64,000 bases of DNA, taken from Bacillota bacterium (lineage in GTDB: Bacteria > Bacillota > Clostridia > Peptostreptococcales > Anaerovoracaceae). Both the position numbers and the translations under genes were made by a program. The stretch's first letter is position 1, and each line of letters begins with the position of its first letter. Below are positions 1 to 8,695 of the stretch, one piece after another. Under the pieces are notes generated by a model. It was not told the DNA's origin and did no database searches. It worked only from the letters and a program-made list of their open reading frames with translations. Location: contig JAFRYI010000023.1 in NCBI GenBank assembly GCA_017437745.1, positions 99,112 through 163,111 of the forward strand. The letters are read 5' to 3'.

Positions 1-1050
1 TTAACAACAATATCGATCATAATAACTGCCGCAGTTCTGCTTACAGGCTGCGGCATTGTTGACGGCGGAGCAAGGACGAAGTTCTCCGACCAGTATTTTG
101 ACGTGTTCGACACTGTGGTCACGGTGACTGCCTACTGCAAGGACCGCAAAGGCTTCGACGCGGTCAACACGGAGATCCACGAAACGCTCAAGCATTACCA
201 TCGGCTCTTCGACATCTATAACGAGTACGACGGCATGACAAACGCGGCGACCCTGAACAGACTTGCCGGAAGCGGCGAGCCCGCGGACGTGGATCCGGAG
301 CTTGCGGAGCTCATAGAATATACCAAGAGCATGTACGCGCAGACGAACGGCAAGGTGAACGCGGCGATGGGCGCCGTGCTTAAACTGTGGCACGAGGCAA
401 GGACCTTAAGCCTGAACGATCCTGCTAAGGCGTACATACCTTCCGCGGCGGACCTTAAGGATGCCGCTCAGCACTGCAACATCGACGATGTGAACGTGTA
501 CACCGGCGCTCAGGGATCGCGCGTCAGCCTGAACGACCCGCTGATGAGCCTGGATCTGGGAGCTTTCGCCAAAGGCTGGGCCGTGGAAAAGACCGCGAAG
601 CTTCTTGAGAGCAAGGCGGACGAGCTGGAAAAGCAGGGAATAGGCGGAATAATAATCAGCGCCGGCGGCAACGTGCGGATGATAGGCGAAAAGCCGGAAG
701 GCACATGGAAAGTAGCGATACAGGACCCGGACAGCGCCGACGGATCGGCTTACATAGCCGTTATAGACGACGCGAAAGGCTCCGTGGTGACCAGCGGCGC
801 GTACCAGCGTTACTTCGAATACAACGGTAAAAAGTATCACCACATAATCGACGGCGACACGCTGATGCCGGAGGACCGCTATCTCTCCGTGTCGGTGCGG
901 ACGGCTGATTCCGGCTACGCGGACGCGCTGTCCACCGCGCTGTTCAACATGGACCCGGAAGAAGGCAAAGCTTTCGCCGAAGGTCTGGAAGGCGTGGAGG
1001 TCCTGTGGGTGATGCCGGACAGGACCATGGTAAAGACCACCGGATGGTGA
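1..1050 (+). CDS. apbE: FAD:protein FMN transferase (ApbE family) lipoprotein, 5' end missing
   Basis: The frame is open from the first base, so the start lies outside the window; 349 residues are visible. The first residues form the end of a lipoprotein signal with lipobox LLTGC (Cys at visible residue 17), placing the protein on the outer face of the membrane. Family motifs follow in order: LGAFAKGWAV (about 185-194), ISAGGNVRMIG (about 220-230), YHHIIDGDT (about 279-287) and ADALSTALF near the end. ApbE proteins move FMN from FAD onto Thr of flavoproteins such as Rnf/Nqr subunits; an Rnf complex would suit an acetogen but none is in the window. The usual HI(I)DP.TG segment is changed to HIIDGDT. 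A terminator follows. Confidence 0.9.
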   Translation, partial: LTTISIIITAAVLLTGCGIVDGGARTKFSDQYFDVFDTVVTVTAYCKDRKGFDAVNTEIHETLKHYHRLFDIYNEYDGMTNAATLNRLAGSGEPADVDPELAELIEYTKSMYAQTNGKVNAAMGAVLKLWHEARTLSLNDPAKAYIPSAADLKDAAQHCNIDDVNVYTGAQGSRVSLNDPLMSLDLGAFAKGWAVEKTAKLLESKADELEKQGIGGIIISAGGNVRMIGEKPEGTWKVAIQDPDSADGSAYIAVIDDAKGSVVTSGAYQRYFEYNGKKYHHIIDGDTLMPEDRYLSVSVRTADSGYADALSTALFNMDPEEGKAFAEGLEGVEVLWVMPDRTMVKTTGW

Positions 1051-1109
1051 TGGCGCGGCGAAGCAGCGACTCAGCGTCCGGATGCCGCGGACAGTAATTC
1101 CGGAAATAA

Positions 1110-1146
1110 TAAAAGCGGCCTGCGTTTTCGCGCGGACCGCTTTTGT
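1110..1146. terminator. Bidirectional intrinsic terminator
   Basis: The arms AAAAGCGG and CCGCTTTT enclose GCG-TTTT-CGC, giving a hairpin with A and T runs on both sides. It lies between the converging apbE and hom genes and can serve both. Confidence 0.85.
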
Positions 1147-1160
1147 AATTCTTATGTTTT

Positions 1161-2117
1161 CTATGCCAGATCAACTATGTCGGCTGCCATGGCGGAACCC
1201 GTGGGATCCTTGCCGGCGCCGCGTCCGGTGAGCAGTATCCTGTCCGCCATGTTGCAGTGCAGATATATGGCGTTGAACTCGTTGCGGACTGTGGACAGCG
1301 GATTGTCCATGGGGACCTGCGTGGGCTTTACGAAGGCCTTTACGCTTCCGTCTTCCATAAGTTCCGCGCTGGCCAGAAGCTTAAGCTTGCATCCGTTCTG
1401 GGTCGCGAGCCTAAGGTCGTCTCTGGTCAGCTTCGTGATGCCTGTCCTGTCCAGATCCGTGGGCTTTATGTATATGCCGAAGCACTCGGCGATGAGTATG
1501 CTCAGCTTGTTGGCGGAGTCTATTCCTTCCACGTCAGCGGTGGGGTCCGCCTCTGCGAAGCCCTTGGCCTGCGCCTGCTTGAGCGCGTCCGCGTAGGAAC
1601 TGTTGTCCTCCTCCATCTTGGTGAGTATGTAATTGGTGGTGCCGTTGACTATGCCTTCAACCTTGGTTATCCGGTTGGCGACCAGAGATCTGCGTATGGT
1701 CTCGATCACCGGGATGGCGCCGCCCACGGAAGCCTCGTATCTTATCTGCACGCCGTTCTCCGCGGCGGTCTTCTGCAGAAGATCGTAGTTGGCCGCTACT
1801 ACTGCCTTGTTGGGCGTTACGACGTGCTTGCCCGCGCGCAGAGCTTTCAGGATGAACTCTTTGGCAAGGTCCATTCCGCCTATTATCTCCGCCACGATCT
1901 TTATCTCCGGATCCGCGAGTATGGCGTCGTAGTCCTGGGTGAAGAGTTCCCTGGGAGCGAACCCGGACTCTATCACCTTGGGGTTGATCTCCAGGATCTT
2001 CTTGACTTCTACTTTCTTGCCGGTCTTTCTTTCTATCTCGGCGGCGTTCTTCGTAAGCGCGGTATACGTGCCTTTGCCTACGGTGCCGAATCCGAGGAGC
2101 GCGACTTTGGTGCTCAT
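1161..2117 (-). CDS. hom: Homoserine dehydrogenase lacking the ACT domain
   Basis: NAD(P)-dependent reduction of aspartate semialdehyde to homoserine, for threonine and methionine synthesis. The Rossmann motif VALLGFGTVGKG sits at residues 5-16, TPNKAVVA near 104, NGTTNYIL near 160 and the catalytic segment DVEGIDSANKL near 199-209. The start at 2117 is chosen because AGGAGGT-like sequence lies just upstream, and the longer open frame to 2174 adds no family sequence. At 318 residues it ends directly after GRGAGKDPTGSAMAADIVDLA. The C-terminal ACT domain of typical Bacillus and E. coli enzymes (430 residues and more) is absent, so threonine feedback through that domain is not expected. No thrB, thrC or lysC is adjacent. 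Confidence 0.93.
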   Translation of the reverse strand: MSTKVALLGFGTVGKGTYTALTKNAAEIERKTGKKVEVKKILEINPKVIESGFAPRELFTQDYDAILADPEIKIVAEIIGGMDLAKEFILKALRAGKHVVTPNKAVVAANYDLLQKTAAENGVQIRYEASVGGAIPVIETIRRSLVANRITKVEGIVNGTTNYILTKMEEDNSSYADALKQAQAKGFAEADPTADVEGIDSANKLSILIAECFGIYIKPTDLDRTGITKLTRDDLRLATQNGCKLKLLASAELMEDGSVKAFVKPTQVPMDNPLSTVRNEFNAIYLHCNMADRILLTGRGAGKDPTGSAMAADIVDLA

Positions 2118-2244
2118 GGTGTACCTCCGAAAAATAACGGATAAACGAGGTATATTTCCAAGCTTGTAATGCAATAATTAACTTATTGATGTATAATTAT
2201 AGAGCAAAAACCTATTATCTTCAAGTGTTGTAAAGGAGTCAAAC

Positions 2245-3429
2245 ATGAAGAAAACAGTTAAGGACATAGATGTAAAGGGCAAGCGCGTCATCTGCCGCTG
2301 CGACTTCAACGTCCCGATGAAGGAAGGCGTCATCACCGACACCAACAGGATCACCGCGGCTCTGCCGACCATCAAGTATCTGCTGGAGAACGGCGCGTCC
2401 GTGATCCTGATGAGCCACCTGGGAAGACCCAAGGGAGAGCCCAAGGCTGAGTTCACCCTCAAGCCGGTAGCAGACAAGATCGCGGAGCTCCTGGGACAGG
2501 AAGTCATCTTCGCGGACGCCGATAAGGTAGTGGACGACGCGGTGCGCGCTCAGGCCAAGGCTCTGAAGCCCGGCCAGGTGATGCTGCTGCAGAACCTCCG
2601 CTACAGACCGGAAGAGGAGAAGAACGATCCGGAATTCTCCAAGGATCTTGCTTCCCTCGCGGACATCTACGTTAACGACGCGTTCGGAACCGCTCACAGA
2701 GCCCACGCCTCTACTGCCGGCGTTGCGGACTATCTGCCCGCGGTAAGCGGATTCCTGATCGAGAAAGAGCTCCAGTTCCTGGGCGAGGCCGTAAACGATC
2801 CGAAGAGACCGTTCGTAGCGGTACTGGGCGGATCCAAGGTATCCGACAAGATAGGCGTCATCGAGAACCTGATTGAAAAGGCGGACACCATAATAATCGG
2901 CGGCGGAATGGCTTACACCTTCGTAAAGGCCGCGGGCTATCCGGTAGGAACGTCCCTCTGCGAAGAGGACAAGCTGGATCTGGCCAACGATCTTAAGAAA
3001 AAGGCGGATGCCAAGGGCGTCAAGCTGATGCTGCCTGTGGACACCGTAATAGCCGACAAGTTCGCTGCCGACGCCAAGAGCAAGGTAGTGGACATCAAGA
3101 AGATCCCGGAAGACTGGATGGGTCTGGACATAGGTCCCAAGACCGCCAAGCTGTACGCGGACGAAGTAAGGAAGGCCGGAACGGTAGTCTGGAACGGACC
3201 CATGGGCGTGTTCGAGTTCGAGAAGTTCGCCGAAGGCACCAAGGCGGTAGCCTTCGCGATGGCCGAGTCCGAAGCTACCACGGTAGTGGGCGGCGGCGAC
3301 AGCGCTTCCGCAATGAAGCAGTTCGGTCTGGAAGACAAGATCACCCACATCTCCACGGGCGGCGGCGCTTCGCTGGAGTTCCTGGAAGGCAAGGTCCTCC
3401 CGGGCGTGGCGGTGCTTCAGGACAAGTAA
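2245..3429 (+). CDS. pgk: Phosphoglycerate kinase
   Basis: Cytosolic glycolytic and gluconeogenic kinase interconverting 1,3-bisphosphoglycerate and 3-phosphoglycerate with ADP/ATP. The 394-residue length is normal. Visible motifs are CRCDFNVPM near the N terminus, [24 protein letters not shown] in mid-protein and the nucleotide-binding [10 protein letters not shown] near the C terminus. AAAGGAG lies 8 bases before the ATG. It is divergent from hom and is followed 68 bp later by tpiA in the same direction. A stable GC hairpin sits between the two. Confidence 0.98.
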   Translation: MKKTVKDIDVKGKRVICRCDFNVPMKEGVITDTNRITAALPTIKYLLENGASVILMSHLGRPKGEPKAEFTLKPVADKIAELLGQEVIFADADKVVDDAVRAQAKALKPGQVMLLQNLRYRPEEEKNDPEFSKDLASLADIYVNDAFGTAHRAHASTAGVADYLPAVSGFLIEKELQFLGEAVNDPKRPFVAVLGGSKVSDKIGVIENLIEKADTIIIGGGMAYTFVKAAGYPVGTSLCEEDKLDLANDLKKKADAKGVKLMLPVDTVIADKFAADAKSKVVDIKKIPEDWMGLDIGPKTAKLYADEVRKAGTVVWNGPMGVFEFEKFAEGTKAVAFAMAESEATTVVGGGDSASAMKQFGLEDKITHISTGGGASLEFLEGKVLPGVAVLQDK

Positions 3430-3447
3430 TATCATGTGATATAAGGG

Positions 3448-3470
3448 GCGGCGGCAGCATTTGCCGCCGC
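3448..3470 (+). other. GC-rich hairpin between pgk and tpiA
   Basis: A 9-bp perfect stem (GCGGCGGCA/TGCCGCCGC) closes a 5-base loop. There is no T-run, so it is more likely a mRNA processing or stability element than a terminator. The cue for this is placement between two co-directional glycolytic genes. Confidence 0.6.
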
Positions 3471-3497
3471 ATCCTGACTTAAAAGAAAGGAGAAGGC

Positions 3498-4244
3498 ATG
3501 AGAAAGCCTTTCATCGCAGGAAACTGGAAGATGTACAAAACCGCGGAGCAGGCCAGGGCGTTCGCGGAGGAGTTCAAAAAGCTCTGCAAGCCCAGCGACG
3601 TAAGAGTTGCCATAGCGGCTCCCTATACCCAGCTGTGGGCGCTTAAGGAAGCGTTCGCCGGAAGCGGCATAGGCGTCGCGGCCCAGAACATGCACTGGGC
3701 GGACGAAGGCGCGTACACCGGAGAGGTGAGCGCGGCGATGCTTAAGGAGATAGGCGTAGACTACTGCATAATCGGCCACTCCGAGCGCAGACAGTATTTC
3801 AACGAGACGGACGAGACCGTAAACAAGAAGGTCCTTAAGGCTCTGGCGGAAGGAATACTCCCCATACTCTGCTGCGGCGAGTCCCTGGAGACGCGCGACG
3901 CCGGAGAGCAGAACGCTTTCGTGGAAGCTCAGATACGCGCGGACTTCGCGGGTGTCTCTGCGGAAGACGCCAAGAAGGTCACCGTTGCTTACGAGCCCAT
4001 CTGGGCAATAGGCACAGGCCGCACCGCAAGTCCGGAGCAGGCGCAGGAGATGTGCGCCTACATAAGGAACGTGCTGAAGGACATCTACGGCGAGGACATC
4101 TCCGAGGAGATAACCATCCAGTACGGCGGCAGCGTCAAGCCCGCAAACGCTTCGGATCTGATGAACCAGGACGACATAGACGGCGCTCTGGTCGGCGGAG
4201 CCAGCCTTAAACCGGCGGACTTCATAGAGATCGTACATTTTTAG
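3498..4244 (+). CDS. tpiA: Triosephosphate isomerase
   Basis: Interconverts dihydroxyacetone phosphate and glyceraldehyde 3-phosphate. The 248-residue length fits the TIM barrel. Active-site elements are present: GNWKM with Lys near 11, GHSERR with His near 96, YEPIWAIGTG with the catalytic Glu near 167, and the phosphate-binding YGGSVKP. A strong AAAGGAG site precedes the ATG. It closes the pgk-tpiA pair; gap, gpmI and eno are not next to it. An intrinsic terminator follows. Confidence 0.98.
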   Translation: MRKPFIAGNWKMYKTAEQARAFAEEFKKLCKPSDVRVAIAAPYTQLWALKEAFAGSGIGVAAQNMHWADEGAYTGEVSAAMLKEIGVDYCIIGHSERRQYFNETDETVNKKVLKALAEGILPILCCGESLETRDAGEQNAFVEAQIRADFAGVSAEDAKKVTVAYEPIWAIGTGRTASPEQAQEMCAYIRNVLKDIYGEDISEEITIQYGGSVKPANASDLMNQDDIDGALVGGASLKPADFIEIVHF

Positions 4245-4267
4245 GGAATTACTATAATATTTAACAG

Positions 4268-4313
4268 ATAAAACGCTTCTTTTTAGGCTGAAAAGCCTTG
4301 AAAGCGTTTTTCT
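4268..4313 (+). terminator. Intrinsic terminator after tpiA
   Basis: The outer arms AAAACGCTT and AAGCGTTTT, with an inner AGGCT/AGCCT stem, end in a T-run. It separates pgk-tpiA from secG. Confidence 0.88.
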
Positions 4314-4368
4314 GTTGTGATAAAATCTCTAAATCATTTTAGAGCTATTATTTAAAGGAGTTTTTGTG

Positions 4369-4596
4369 ATGAAGATCGCATTATTAGTGATCCTTGCCCT
4401 GATCTCCGTCGTACTGGTACTGGTCGTTATGCTCCAGCAGGGAGAATCCAGCGGCCTCACCGCTCTCGGCGGCGGATCCGACTCATCTTTCGGCAAGAAG
4501 AAATCAAAGGGTTATGACGACAAGCTCTCCAGACTTACGGTCATCGCGGCCATCGCGTTCCTTATCGTTAATCTGATACTCGTCGTAATAATGTAA
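4369..4596 (+). CDS. secG: Preprotein translocase subunit SecG
   Basis: Small accessory subunit of the SecYEG channel, 75 residues. It has two hydrophobic helices (about 3-21 and 53-74) joined by a Gly/Ser/Lys-rich loop with the family segment LQQGESSGLTALGG. The ATG at 4369 is preferred over an in-frame GTG at 4366 because AAAGGAG (4354-4360) is then 8 bases away rather than 5. In many Firmicutes secG precedes rnr and smpB; here hppA follows after 21 bp, so the pair may be cotranscribed. Confidence 0.93.
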   Translation: MKIALLVILALISVVLVLVVMLQQGESSGLTALGGGSDSSFGKKKSKGYDDKLSRLTVIAAIAFLIVNLILVVIM

Positions 4597-4617
4597 CCCG
4601 GAAAGCAGGTATTTGAA

Positions 4618-6633
4618 ATGGAAGTATTGAAGATTGCAGCCCCCGTAGTGGGTGCCTGCGCGCTTATAGTAGCGCTCATCCTCGCCAAGTGGATCAGCGG
4701 TCAGTCCACGGGCAACGCCCGCATGACCGAGATCTCCGGATTCATCCATGAAGGCGCAATGGCGTTCCTCGGCAGGGAATACCGCACCATGGTCATCGTG
4801 GTAGTAGTCCTTACCGTCATCCTCGGCCTGGCTCTCAGCTGGGTCACCGCGGCTCTGTACGTATTCGGCGCGGCGTTCTCCGTTCTGGCCGGTTACTTCG
4901 GAATGCAGGTAGCCACCAAGGGCAACGTAAGAACAGCTGCTGCTGCAGAGAGCGGCGGAATGAACAAGGCTCTCAAGGTCGCTTTCAGAAGCGGCGCAGT
5001 TATGGGTCTCTGCGTAGTAGGCCTCGGCATTCTGGGCGTAGGACTTGCGTTCCTGCTTCTTGACACCGAGACTGCAAGACAGTGTCTCACAGGCTTCGGT
5101 CTGGGCGCTTCCTCCATGGCTCTGTTCGGCCGTGTAGGCGGCGGCATCTACACCAAGGCTGCCGACGTAGGCGCGGACCTTGTAGGTAAGGTAGAAGCCG
5201 GCATCCCCGAGGACGACCCCAGAAACCCGGCCGTTATCGCCGATAACGTAGGCGACAACGTAGGCGACCTCGCCGGCATGGGTTCCGACCTGTTCGAGTC
5301 CTATGTAGGATCCATAATCTCCGCGGTCACCCTGGCTCTGGGCGCAAGCTTCATAGCCGCGGGCAACGACCCGGTAAAGGGAGCGATCTTCCCGCTCATC
5401 ATATCCGCTGTAGGCATCATCGCTTCCATAGTCGGCATTCTTTCCGTAAACTGCAAGGAAGGCTCCAACCCGGCAAAGGCTCTGGACGCAGGCACTTACG
5501 TAGCCGCGGTCCTGTCCGCAATAGTCGCGGTCATCCTTTCCAAGAGCTTCTTCGGCACCTTCAAGTTCGCGTGGGCCGTCATCGCCGGCCTCGTGGTAGG
5601 TACCGCGATAGGAAAGATCACGGAGGTCTACACCTCCGCGGAATATAAGTCCGTAAAGAAGATCGCCGAGCAGTCCCAGACCGGACCGGCAACCACGATC
5701 ATCTCCGGACTTGCCGTAGGAATGATGTCCACGGTATTCCCGATCATAATAATCGCCATAGGCATCATCGTTGCCTATCTGTTCGGCGGAGTATACGGCA
5801 TCGCTCTGGCAGCCGTAGGAATGCTCTCCACCGCAGGCATGACCATAGCCGTAGACGCTTACGGTCCGGTATCCGACAACGCAGGCGGAATCGCCGAGAT
5901 GTCCGAACTTCCGGAGAGAGTACGCAACATTACCGATACTCTGGACTCCGTAGGTAACACCACCGCTGCCATAGGCAAGGGATTCGCCATCGGATCCGCT
6001 GCTCTTACCGCGCTGGCTCTGTTCGTATCCTACTCCGAAGTAATAAAGATCAAGATGGCTGACTTCGCCATAAGCCTTCTGGAGCCTAAGGTCATCGCGG
6101 GCGCGTTCATAGGCGCCATGCTGCCGTTCATGTTCTCGGCGTTCACCATGAGCTCCGTAGGCAAGGCAGCCAACCAGATGATCGAGGAAGTACGCAGACA
6201 GTTCAGAGAGGACGCAGGCATAATGGCCGGCACCTCCAAGCCGGATTACGCAAGGTGCGTAGCCATCTCCACGGGCGCTGCCCTTAAGGAGATGATCGCT
6301 CCGGCTCTGCTGGCAGTTGTCGCTCCCCTTATCGTAGGCTTCGTAATGGGCGCTCAGGCTCTGGGCGGAATGCTCGCGGGCGCTCTGCTCACCGGCGTTC
6401 TTCTGGCAATAATGATGTCCAACTCCGGCGGAGCATGGGACAACGCCAAGAAGTACGTCGAAGGCGGCGTATTCGGCGGCAAGGGTTCCGAGACCCACAA
6501 GGCTGCAGTCGTAGGCGACACCGTAGGCGATCCGTTCAAGGATACCTCCGGCCCGGCTCTGAACATCCTCATCAAGCTGATGACCATCGTAGCGGTAGTA
6601 TTCGCTCCGCTCTTCGGCGCAGGACTGTTCTAA
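4618..6633 (+). CDS. hppA: Membrane-bound ion-translocating pyrophosphatase, K+-dependent type
   Basis: Integral membrane enzyme that pumps H+ or Na+ using pyrophosphate hydrolysis; 671 residues with about 16 hydrophobic segments, normal for the family. The catalytic loop has [20 protein letters not shown] followed by DNVGDNVGD, and the C-terminal loop has [17 protein letters not shown]. The segment [10 protein letters not shown] carries Ala where K+-independent enzymes carry Lys, so a K+-dependent enzyme is expected. I cannot decide Na+ or H+ specificity by eye. Such pumps recover energy from pyrophosphate in anaerobes living near the thermodynamic limit, which agrees with the acetogenesis genes here. 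A strong terminator follows. Confidence 0.96.
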   Translation: MEVLKIAAPVVGACALIVALILAKWISGQSTGNARMTEISGFIHEGAMAFLGREYRTMVIVVVVLTVILGLALSWVTAALYVFGAAFSVLAGYFGMQVATKGNVRTAAAAESGGMNKALKVAFRSGAVMGLCVVGLGILGVGLAFLLLDTETARQCLTGFGLGASSMALFGRVGGGIYTKAADVGADLVGKVEAGIPEDDPRNPAVIADNVGDNVGDLAGMGSDLFESYVGSIISAVTLALGASFIAAGNDPVKGAIFPLIISAVGIIASIVGILSVNCKEGSNPAKALDAGTYVAAVLSAIVAVILSKSFFGTFKFAWAVIAGLVVGTAIGKITEVYTSAEYKSVKKIAEQSQTGPATTIISGLAVGMMSTVFPIIIIAIGIIVAYLFGGVYGIALAAVGMLSTAGMTIAVDAYGPVSDNAGGIAEMSELPERVRNITDTLDSVGNTTAAIGKGFAIGSAALTALALFVSYSEVIKIKMADFAISLLEPKVIAGAFIGAMLPFMFSAFTMSSVGKAANQMIEEVRRQFREDAGIMAGTSKPDYARCVAISTGAALKEMIAPALLAVVAPLIVGFVMGAQALGGMLAGALLTGVLLAIMMSNSGGAWDNAKKYVEGGVFGGKGSETHKAAVVGDTVGDPFKDTSGPALNILIKLMTIVAVVFAPLFGAGLF

Positions 6634-6656
6634 ACACTGCATAAAGTATGTACGAT

Positions 6657-6688
6657 ACGCGGCTCCGGGAAACGGAGCCGCGTTTTAT
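6657..6688 (+). terminator. Intrinsic terminator after hppA
   Basis: An 11-bp stem (ACGCGGCTCCG/CGGAGCCGCGT) with a GGAAA-type loop and a following TTTTATT run, 24 bp after the hppA stop. Confidence 0.9.
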
Positions 6689-6778
6689 TGCTGCAGTTAT
6701 TCGGCCGAAGGGGTGCGGAGCGCTCACGGCTTAGTTCTCGGCTGCTGCGCTGCAAACTGTTCTTTCCCCTGGACTTTG

Positions 6779-6830
6779 GAAAACGCTGCGGAGATCCGCT
6801 TCGGATGCTCTGTTGCATCCTCGCGTTTTC
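6779..6830. other. Three-way-junction-like inverted repeat
   Basis: The outer arms GAAAACGC (6779-6786) and GCGTTTTC (6823-6830) pair perfectly. Between them lie two further perfect hairpins: GCGGA-GA-TCCGC (6788-6799) and GGATGC-tctgtt-GCATCC (6803-6820). The set folds as a compact cloverleaf-like unit on either strand. No T-run follows. Confidence 0.6.
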
Positions 6831-6841
6831 GGGAGATGTGC

Positions 6842-6871
6842 GTTACTTTGTTCCGTTGCACAGGTAATAGC
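6842..6871 (-). repeat. Diverged copy of the rlmL 3' end
   Basis: These 30 bases match 27 of 30 positions of 7358-7387, the last codons and stop of the downstream methyltransferase gene. Read on the minus strand the copy is in frame: RYYLCNGTK-stop against CYYQYYGTK-stop. It may be the remnant of a second gene copy, or a boundary duplicated by an insertion of the intervening 516 bp. Confidence 0.5.
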
Positions 6872-6913
6872 GGAAGATCAAACTACAGTTGAGTTTTTTT
6901 GCACCTGCTGGCT

Positions 6914-6970
6914 GAGACGCATTAGAGATTTGTGCTCATTTTAGCTGGATGAGCATCTAAAATGCGTCTC
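6914..6970. repeat. Long imperfect hairpin
   Basis: GAGACGCATT at 6914-6923 pairs with AATGCGTCTC at 6961-6970, and GCTCAT (6934-6939) pairs with ATGAGC (6949-6954). Short unpaired parts lie between. An A-rich stretch follows. It could be a terminator-like RNA hairpin or a small palindromic element. Confidence 0.5.
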
Positions 6971-7157
6971 AAAACACACTTTTCTTATGTGTGGGACACT
7001 GTAAAAAATAAGGTTTAATAATATAACGTGTCCCAAAGACATAGAATCTTACGAAATGGGACACAGATTTTGTTGATTTAAGGGCGTAAATAGGGTGTTT
7101 TGTACCTTGTGTTCGTTTTTGAATCAGATAACAAGTGTCCCGTTTAGTTTGATAATG

Positions 7158-7261
7158 ACGATTCGGGACACATAGCGTCGGGTGATCCACCGTTACCTTA
7201 CGATTTGAGACACATAGCGCCATGCGATCCACCGTTACCTGACGATTTCGGACATATAGCG
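7158..7261. repeat. 42-bp tandem repeat, about 2.5 copies
   Basis: Copies begin at 7158, 7200 and 7242. The first two are complete and share acgattnggagacacatagcg-like and gatccaccgttacct segments with a few changes; the third covers about 20 bases. The unit contains a GGGACAC-type word. The same word and its complement also occur alone at 6993, 7028, 7058 and 7135. There are no spacers of constant length, so this is not a CRISPR array. Confidence 0.75.
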
Positions 7262-7358
7262 TTTAACGGCTCAATGCAGCTTGGCGTTTAAGGAATTGCG
7301 ATACCCAGTATCCCGTAGTTGCCTGAAGCTTTATCAAATATAATTATTTGAAATGTAG

Positions 7359-8627
7359 TTACTTTGTTCCGTAGTACTGGTAATAGCAGACTTCCAAGTC
7401 GCCGTTGTAGAGCTTGCGGCGCCGGTCGGCAGGCCGTCCCATGGCGGTCTCGAAGGTCTTGTCCGAGGTTATAAGGAAAAGCGACCACTGCGGCCTGTCC
7501 GTGACGAAGGTCCGTATGCTTTCGTAGATGTCCGGCAGCAGTTCTGCTTCGCCTATGCGTATTCCGTAGGGCGGGTTGGCTATTATGACGCCGCGGTCCA
7601 GGTCTACCGAAGATGCGTTATCTTTAAGACCGTTGTCTGCGCAATGGTTCGCCTGACCTGCACCGTTTTCCGCGGTGCCATGAGTGGCGTTAGCTGCTGC
7701 AGCGGATCCGATACGGTTCTGCGCAACGTACTTTTCCACCGTCTTCGCGAGGTCCTTAACGTCGCAGACCTTAAAGTCTATGCAGTCGTCGACTCCTGCG
7801 GCTTCCGCGTTCTTCTTCGCGGCGCGCACGGCACGGGAGTCTATGTCGCAGGCCAGTATCTTAAACTGCGCGTCCAGGTCCATGGCCTTGTATGCGGCGG
7901 CCTTTTCTTCCTTCCACAGTTCTTCCGGGATCTGCTCCCACCAGCTGCAGTCGAACTTGCGCGTAAGGCCGGGAGCGATGTTCCTGGCCATCATGGCGGC
8001 TTCTATGGCTATGGTGCCGGAGCCGCAGAACGGGTCGACGAGGAAGCGTCCGGGCTTAAAGAACGACAGGCTCACCATCGCGGCGGCCATGGTCTCTTTT
8101 ATGGGGGCAGGGACGTCCTTTACGCGGTAGCCGCGGTCGTGGAGACCCGGGCCGCTGGAGTTTATCATCAGAACGAACTCGTCCTTCTGAGCCATGAAAC
8201 GCACGGCGTACACGGGACCGTTCTTGGCGAAGCGCTCTACGCCGTAGATCCCGCCGAGCCTTTTTACTATCGCTTTTTCTATTATCGACTGGCAGGCGGG
8301 CACGCTGTGCAGAATGGATCTGGCGGAGCTTCCGGTAACGGAGAAGTGCGCGTTAACGGGCAGCCAGTCCTCCCAGGGCAGGGCTTCCGCGGCGCGGAAA
8401 AGCTCGTCGAAGGTCTTAGCGGTGAATTCGCCCATCTTTACGTAGACACGGTCCGCACAGCGCAGCCACAGGTTGGAGCGCACTAAAGCGCGGAGGTCTC
8501 CTCTGTAGGTGAGCCTTCCGTTTCTGGAGTCTGTTATCTCGTACCCCAGCGCCTCTATCTCTCTTTTGACCACGGCCTCCAGCCCGAAGGTGGAGGTCGC
8601 TATTATCTCGAAGTTTCTGTCGTTCAA
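7359..8627 (-). CDS. rlmL: THUMP-domain 23S rRNA guanine-N2 methyltransferase (RlmL/YpsC type)
   Basis: SAM-dependent methylation of a guanine N2 in 23S rRNA is the family role. The N-terminal part (about 1-165) has ferredoxin-like and THUMP character. The Rossmann-like methyltransferase starts around 185 with VDPFCGSGTIAIEAA and carries the N2-methylation motif IIANPPYGIRIGE near 350. At 422 residues it is longer than the B. subtilis relative (about 385). The excess is an Ala/Asn/Gly-rich insert (about 300-342) just before the NPPY motif, read without interruption. It is last in a minus-strand row after the TIR-protein gene, 68 bp downstream. Its 3' end is partly repeated at 6842-6871. Confidence 0.88.
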   Translation of the reverse strand: MNDRNFEIIATSTFGLEAVVKREIEALGYEITDSRNGRLTYRGDLRALVRSNLWLRCADRVYVKMGEFTAKTFDELFRAAEALPWEDWLPVNAHFSVTGSSARSILHSVPACQSIIEKAIVKRLGGIYGVERFAKNGPVYAVRFMAQKDEFVLMINSSGPGLHDRGYRVKDVPAPIKETMAAAMVSLSFFKPGRFLVDPFCGSGTIAIEAAMMARNIAPGLTRKFDCSWWEQIPEELWKEEKAAAYKAMDLDAQFKILACDIDSRAVRAAKKNAEAAGVDDCIDFKVCDVKDLAKTVEKYVAQNRIGSAAAANATHGTAENGAGQANHCADNGLKDNASSVDLDRGVIIANPPYGIRIGEAELLPDIYESIRTFVTDRPQWSLFLITSDKTFETAMGRPADRRRKLYNGDLEVCYYQYYGTK

Positions 8628-8695
8628 TTTTGTGCCTTGTTGAGTGGCTGCTGCCGTCTGTTCTTTAAGCGTTTATTGCTCGGCGATCCGGTAAA

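Larger units (their letters stand above)
6689..7358. other. Gene-free 670-bp stretch with structured and repeated DNA
   Basis: I see no convincing gene here. Small open frames (for example 6969-7232 on the minus strand) consist of repeated residues read through the tandem repeats. The stretch contains a three-way-junction-like fold, a diverged copy of the rlmL 3' end, a long imperfect hairpin, scattered GGGACAC/GTGTCCC words and a 42-bp tandem repeat. These are listed separately. Compared with the flanking genes it is AT-richer from about 6880 onward. Confidence 0.7.

Noticed and set aside
4504..6642. 712-codon open frame antisense to hppA
   Set aside because: Mirror of the codon bias of hppA; Tyr/Gly/Asp-rich composition with no domain, no ribosome site.
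6969..7232. 87-codon protein gene on the minus strand
   Set aside because: Its sequence is made of the tandem repeat read through (repeated CVxNR/DH units), without ribosome site or known family.
7158..7261. CRISPR array
   Set aside because: Units are contiguous 42-bp tandem copies without spacers, and no cas gene is near.
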